The translations under genes and the position numbers were made by a program. 9,351 nt of DNA from an uncultured Mycoplasmatota bacterium. Lineage in GTDB: Bacteria; Bacillota_I; Bacilli_A; RF39; UBA660. Below the pieces are notes generated by a model, which was given only the letters and a program-made list of their open reading frames with translations, searched no databases and was not told the origin of the DNA. Position 1 is the stretch's first letter, and the number at the start of each line of letters is the position of its first letter. The stretch is taken from positions 1 to 9,351 of the forward strand of contig CAMYRF010000022.1 of the NCBI GenBank assembly GCA_947296775.1, given 5' to 3'. Positions 6,524 through 9,351 of the stretch are shown one piece after another.

Positions 6524-7226
6524 ATCCAAATAATAATATAAATGTTTGTAAAGACATAAGTATTCCATTATGCATAAAATGAAATCCCATAGTTACAAAA
6601 ATGTTATTAGTGTTAGTAAGCATATAAGCAAAAGCTACCCCCATTGCAGAATAAGCAACTAAATATAAAGCAAACAAATTACTATCAAACATACCAGTTA
6701 AATGAAGCCCACCAAAAATAAAACCAGAAGCTAAAATAAATACAATATTATTTTTAAAGATATTTCTAAAACTTAATCTAAATACACTTTCTTCTAAAAC
6801 AGGAGCTAAAAACACTGCTGAAATAAAAGTAAAAATAGGATATATTTCAAATTGACCTTTAATAGCAGTTTCATTATCAGAAGAATCTCCACCTAAAATT
6901 AAAATTAAAGAATTAGCCATCATCATTATAATTACACCAGCAATATAATATTTAAAATTACCAGAAAAATATTTCAAATGATTTTTCTTTAAATCAGCAA
7001 AAGCCTTTTTAAACTCATCTTTAAAAACAAAGAAAATAGCTAAAATAAGCAAAACTTCAATTAAGATAGAATAAAATTCTTTTCCAAAAACACTTAAAGA
7101 ATCATAGTGAAGACCCATTAATAATAAAGGTAATTCCTTAAATAAACTTACAAAAAAATAAAGTAAAATAACAAAAATACCTTTTAAAATATTTTTAAGA
7201 CGTGTATTTTTTTCAAAAGTGACCAT
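6522..7226 (-). CDS. CPBP-family intramembrane metalloprotease (Abi/CaaX protease-like)
   Basis: The 234-residue product is very hydrophobic, with about seven predicted membrane helices. It shows the conserved CPBP motifs in order: LEESVFR (E145, E146, R150), FIFGGLHL (H175) and GFHFMHNG (H216, N220), the set expected for an active glutamate/histidine intramembrane protease. Bacterial members have been tied to bacteriocin self-immunity, peptide maturation and surface-protein handling; nothing nearby (no leader peptide or ABC exporter) points to one of these. The ATG follows AAAGGAGATG. The gene stands alone between two terminators and has an extended -10 promoter of its own. The family is secure, the role is not. 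Confidence 0.9.
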   Translation of the reverse strand: MVTFEKNTRLKNILKGIFVILLYFFVSLFKELPLLLMGLHYDSLSVFGKEFYSILIEVLLILAIFFVFKDEFKKAFADLKKNHLKYFSGNFKYYIAGVIIMMMANSLILILGGDSSDNETAIKGQFEIYPIFTFISAVFLAPVLEESVFRLSFRNIFKNNIVFILASGFIFGGLHLTGMFDSNLFALYLVAYSAMGVAFAYMLTNTNNIFVTMGFHFMHNGILMSLQTFILLFG

Positions 7227-7247
7227 TATCTATCATCTCCTTTAAAC

Positions 7248-7256
7248 ATTATATCA
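7248..7256 (-). promoter_or_regulatory. Extended -10 promoter for the CPBP gene
   Basis: The minus strand has TGATATAAT (7256-7248), an exact TGnTATAAT extended -10. No good -35 box is present at 16-17 bases; that position is taken by the licD terminator stem. The start point near 7241 would fall at the edge of the AAAGGAGA ribosome binding site (7243-7236), so the leader is about 15 bases. Confidence 0.5.
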
Positions 7257-7263
7257 TAGTTTA

Positions 7264-7293
7264 CAAAAAAATAACCCTAATTTATAGAGTTAT
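7264..7293 (-). terminator. Intrinsic terminator of the licD/polysaccharide operon
   Basis: On the minus strand, ATAACTCTA (7293-7285) and TAGGGTTAT (7279-7271) form a 9-base-pair stem with one G-T wobble around a five-base loop. It is followed directly by a run of T residues (7270-7265). It begins three bases after the licD stop codon. Confidence 0.8.
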
Positions 7294-7295
7294 AC

Positions 7296-8084
7296 TTAAT
7301 TATCACGTTTATAGGCCTTAAAATGATGGTGAGTGATTTGCTGTTCCTTAGGTGGAAGAGACATATAATCGCCATATATATTAGTTAAATAATAATCATA
7401 ATCTTTAATACCCTTAACTTTTATATTTTCAAATGAATAGTCAGTAATATGCTCCCAAAATATTTTTGGATAGTATAAATGATTATTACTATTATACTGC
7501 ATCATTTGCACACAATATTTCTGATTTTTAGACCTTATAAGTCTTTCAGATTTTAATAAAATCATTTTTCTAAATGGCAATAAAACTATATACATTATCT
7601 TTTTTATCAAATATTTAAAAATATTTTTATTATTTTTATATTTAGGATTACATCCAATATAAAATCCTAACTTCGAAAATATTCTTAATTTCAATATAGG
7701 AATTTTATTAGAATCAATATAATCAATCGGGAAAATATCAATAAATACCCCCATATCTTTATCGCATCTATCATCTTCTTCAATATAAGTTGATTTATCA
7801 ATCATTTTTGCGAAAGGATAATAATAATTGGAAGTGTATTTAAAATTCTTTATTTCAAAAGATTCATTATTAATTTTAAGTAATAACAATTTTTCATAAT
7901 CTTCCCTTGGCATCATAACATCAATATCATCATCCCAAGGAATAAAACCCTTGTGTCTTACAGCACCTAGTAATGTACCACCAAAAATAGAATATCTTAA
8001 ATTATTTTTTTGGCAAATATCATCAAATTCCTTCAAAATATTTGTGCATATTTTTTTGATTTCTTCACTATTTAATTCCTTCAT
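7296..8084 (-). CDS. LicD-family phosphotransferase (phosphocholine or sugar-phosphate type)
   Basis: The 262-residue product has the LicD nucleotidyltransferase fold signature: FGGTLLGAVRHKGFIPWDDDID (34-55), with GGTLLG, H44 and the metal-binding cluster D51-D53 and D55, then MMPREDYEKL. LicD proteins transfer phosphocholine, or in relatives other phosphate-linked groups, onto teichoic acids, capsules or lipopolysaccharide in the cytoplasm. Choline-uptake or activation genes (licA-C) are not visible, so the donor is unknown. The start lies inside the end of the flippase gene (17-base overlap), preceded by AGGAG, so the two are translationally linked. It is the last gene of the operon, followed by a strong terminator. 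Confidence 0.92.
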   Translation of the reverse strand: MKELNSEEIKKICTNILKEFDDICQKNNLRYSIFGGTLLGAVRHKGFIPWDDDIDVMMPREDYEKLLLLKINNESFEIKNFKYTSNYYYPFAKMIDKSTYIEEDDRCDKDMGVFIDIFPIDYIDSNKIPILKLRIFSKLGFYIGCNPKYKNNKNIFKYLIKKIMYIVLLPFRKMILLKSERLIRSKNQKYCVQMMQYNSNNHLYYPKIFWEHITDYSFENIKVKGIKDYDYYLTNIYGDYMSLPPKEQQITHHHFKAYKRDN

Positions 8085-9351
8085 ATTTACTCCTATCCAA
8101 TAAATACCCTAGTATTGATTTTAATAAATTTTTATTCATTATAATACTAAATATTATACATATTACTAAAGAAATAATATTAAGATATAAATGATTGATA
8201 TAATAGATTAATATAGATATGCCTAACATAATCACTATGGCGGCAATAAGTGACACTTTATATTTTATTTTAATATACTTTTGAACATCAAAATGTCTAT
8301 ATACCATTAGCACAAAATAAGTAATCAATGTAGAAAATGCTGCAGCATAAATTCCTATATAGTTTATTAAAGCCAAATTAATTAAAATATTTATAATTGC
8401 CGAAATAATAGAAGCGACAGCAATTTCTTTTGTCAATTTTTTAGCAATATAAATTGCATTATAGCCAATAACAATACTATTGCATAAAGAAGCAGTAATA
8501 AGTATTGGAATGTATATATAAGATTCATCAAAATTAGCATTAAATATTATAGGAAAAGCAAAAGGCACAACAGCTATTAATAAAATACTTAGACAACCAA
8601 ATATTCTTAATGAATTATTACAAATGTCTGAGAAAAAAGAATCTCGATCCTTATCATTTATATAAAGAGATGCTGATTCAGTCCATGATAAACTATATAC
8701 AGTACCAAGATTAGATAAAATAGAAGGGAATTTATTACTTATCGCATAAATACCATTAGCGGCAGTACCTAAAAAGATACTAACAATAGTCCTATCTGAC
8801 ACATTAATAATCCACCATGATATTCCGTTAGGTATAAGTGGTAAAGAATATTTAATAAGTTCTTTACTTGTTTTTTTATCCATAATTTTAAAATTAATAT
8901 ACTTATGTAATTTAAGTTTAATAAATAAATATATAAAAGCCATTAAATTAGATAAGGCAAGAGCAAATATCATACCATTCATTCCATAACCCATAATCAC
9001 TATAAAGAAAATATTATTAAATACTAAAGTAACACCATTTAAAATATTAGCAACTGCGTATACTTTATTTCTACCAAGCCCACGAGCAATATTAACACCA
9101 TTAGATATTAAAATCGTTGATACAATATAGAATAAAATTATCCAATTTAAATTTAAAATGTATAATTGAAGTTATTACCAAATATATAATTGCAAATATT
9201 AAAGTCAGTAATATAACGCAAATATAATTATTAGTAATTAATTTTTTCTTTTCATCATCGTTATCTCTTGAATCTACTAAAAACCTAAATATAGCCATTT
9301 CAAGCTGTAATGTTATAATAGGCGCAAAAAGTGCAACATAAGTAACAATTA
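8068..9351 (-). pseudogene. Wzx/MATE-type polysaccharide flippase, frameshifted and cut by right edge
   Basis: This encodes an oligosaccharide-lipid flippase of the MOP superfamily, which moves lipid-linked repeat units across the membrane for capsule or teichoic-acid-like polymers. About 428 codons are visible of an expected 470-480; the N-terminus is off the window. Two frames share the gene. The upstream frame (9349 to stop TAA 9103-9101) contains LQLEMAIFRFLVDSRD, a Wzx hallmark. The downstream frame is open from 9171 to 8068 and carries IARGLGRNKVYAV, then KYSLPLIPNGISWWIINVSDR and many membrane helices. Both halves are clearly one protein, so one base too many (or two too few) lies between 9104 and 9171. 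It may be a true inactivation, phase variation or a sequencing error. An ATG at 9000 is only an internal methionine. The gene overlaps licD. Confidence 0.85.

Noticed and set aside
9101..9298. A separate 65-residue membrane protein
   Set aside because: Its frame is open further upstream to the window edge, and its sequence is the N-terminal part of the Wzx flippase; it is one side of the frameshift, not a gene.

Overview
The window looks like a piece of chromosome from a low-GC, endospore-forming Bacillota (Firmicutes). The DNA is strongly A+T-rich, ribosome binding sites are AGGAGG-like, and part of a spore germinant-receptor operon is present. The code appears standard: the gerKC-like gene ends in TGA and tryptophan is read from TGG. 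I cannot name the species. A sporulating Erysipelotrichia- or Clostridia-like gut bacterium is a guess.

Layout. Positions 1-3165 (minus strand) hold a GerA/GerK-family receptor operon in the order A-C-B: GerKA-like membrane subunit, GerKC-like lipoprotein and a GerKB-like permease cut by the left edge. The three genes overlap or nearly touch. A possible sigma-G-type promoter lies upstream. From 3269 to 5253 (plus strand), divergent from the ger operon, is a two-gene unit: a HAD phosphatase that closely resembles eukaryotic-type pyrimidine 5'-nucleotidase (UMPH-1/cN-III), then an RlmD/RlmCD-type 23S rRNA m5U methyltransferase. A clear intrinsic terminator follows. Positions 5254-5594 have no intact gene. 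They hold that terminator, a 31-codon remnant resembling the start of a RhuM-family protein, an unexplained segment of about 80 bases, and a bidirectional terminator.

The rest is on the minus strand. There is a membrane-anchored YkuE/YaeI-type metallophosphoesterase with an altered catalytic motif (5595-6470), a CPBP-family intramembrane protease homologue (6522-7226), a LicD-family transferase (7296-8084) and a Wzx-type polysaccharide flippase (8068 to the right edge). The flippase reading frame is broken near 9104-9171. The LicD and flippase genes overlap and form the distal end of a surface-polysaccharide or teichoic-acid operon that continues off the right edge. The metallophosphoesterase and CPBP genes each seem to have their own promoter and terminator, packed so tightly that the terminator of one gene abuts or overlaps the promoter of the next.

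I saw no tRNA, rRNA, CRISPR array, complete mobile element or obvious new multi-gene system. The observations most worth following are the eukaryote-like nucleotidase paired with the m5U methyltransferase, the non-canonical catalytic residues in the phosphoesterase, the RhuM remnant and the flippase frameshift.
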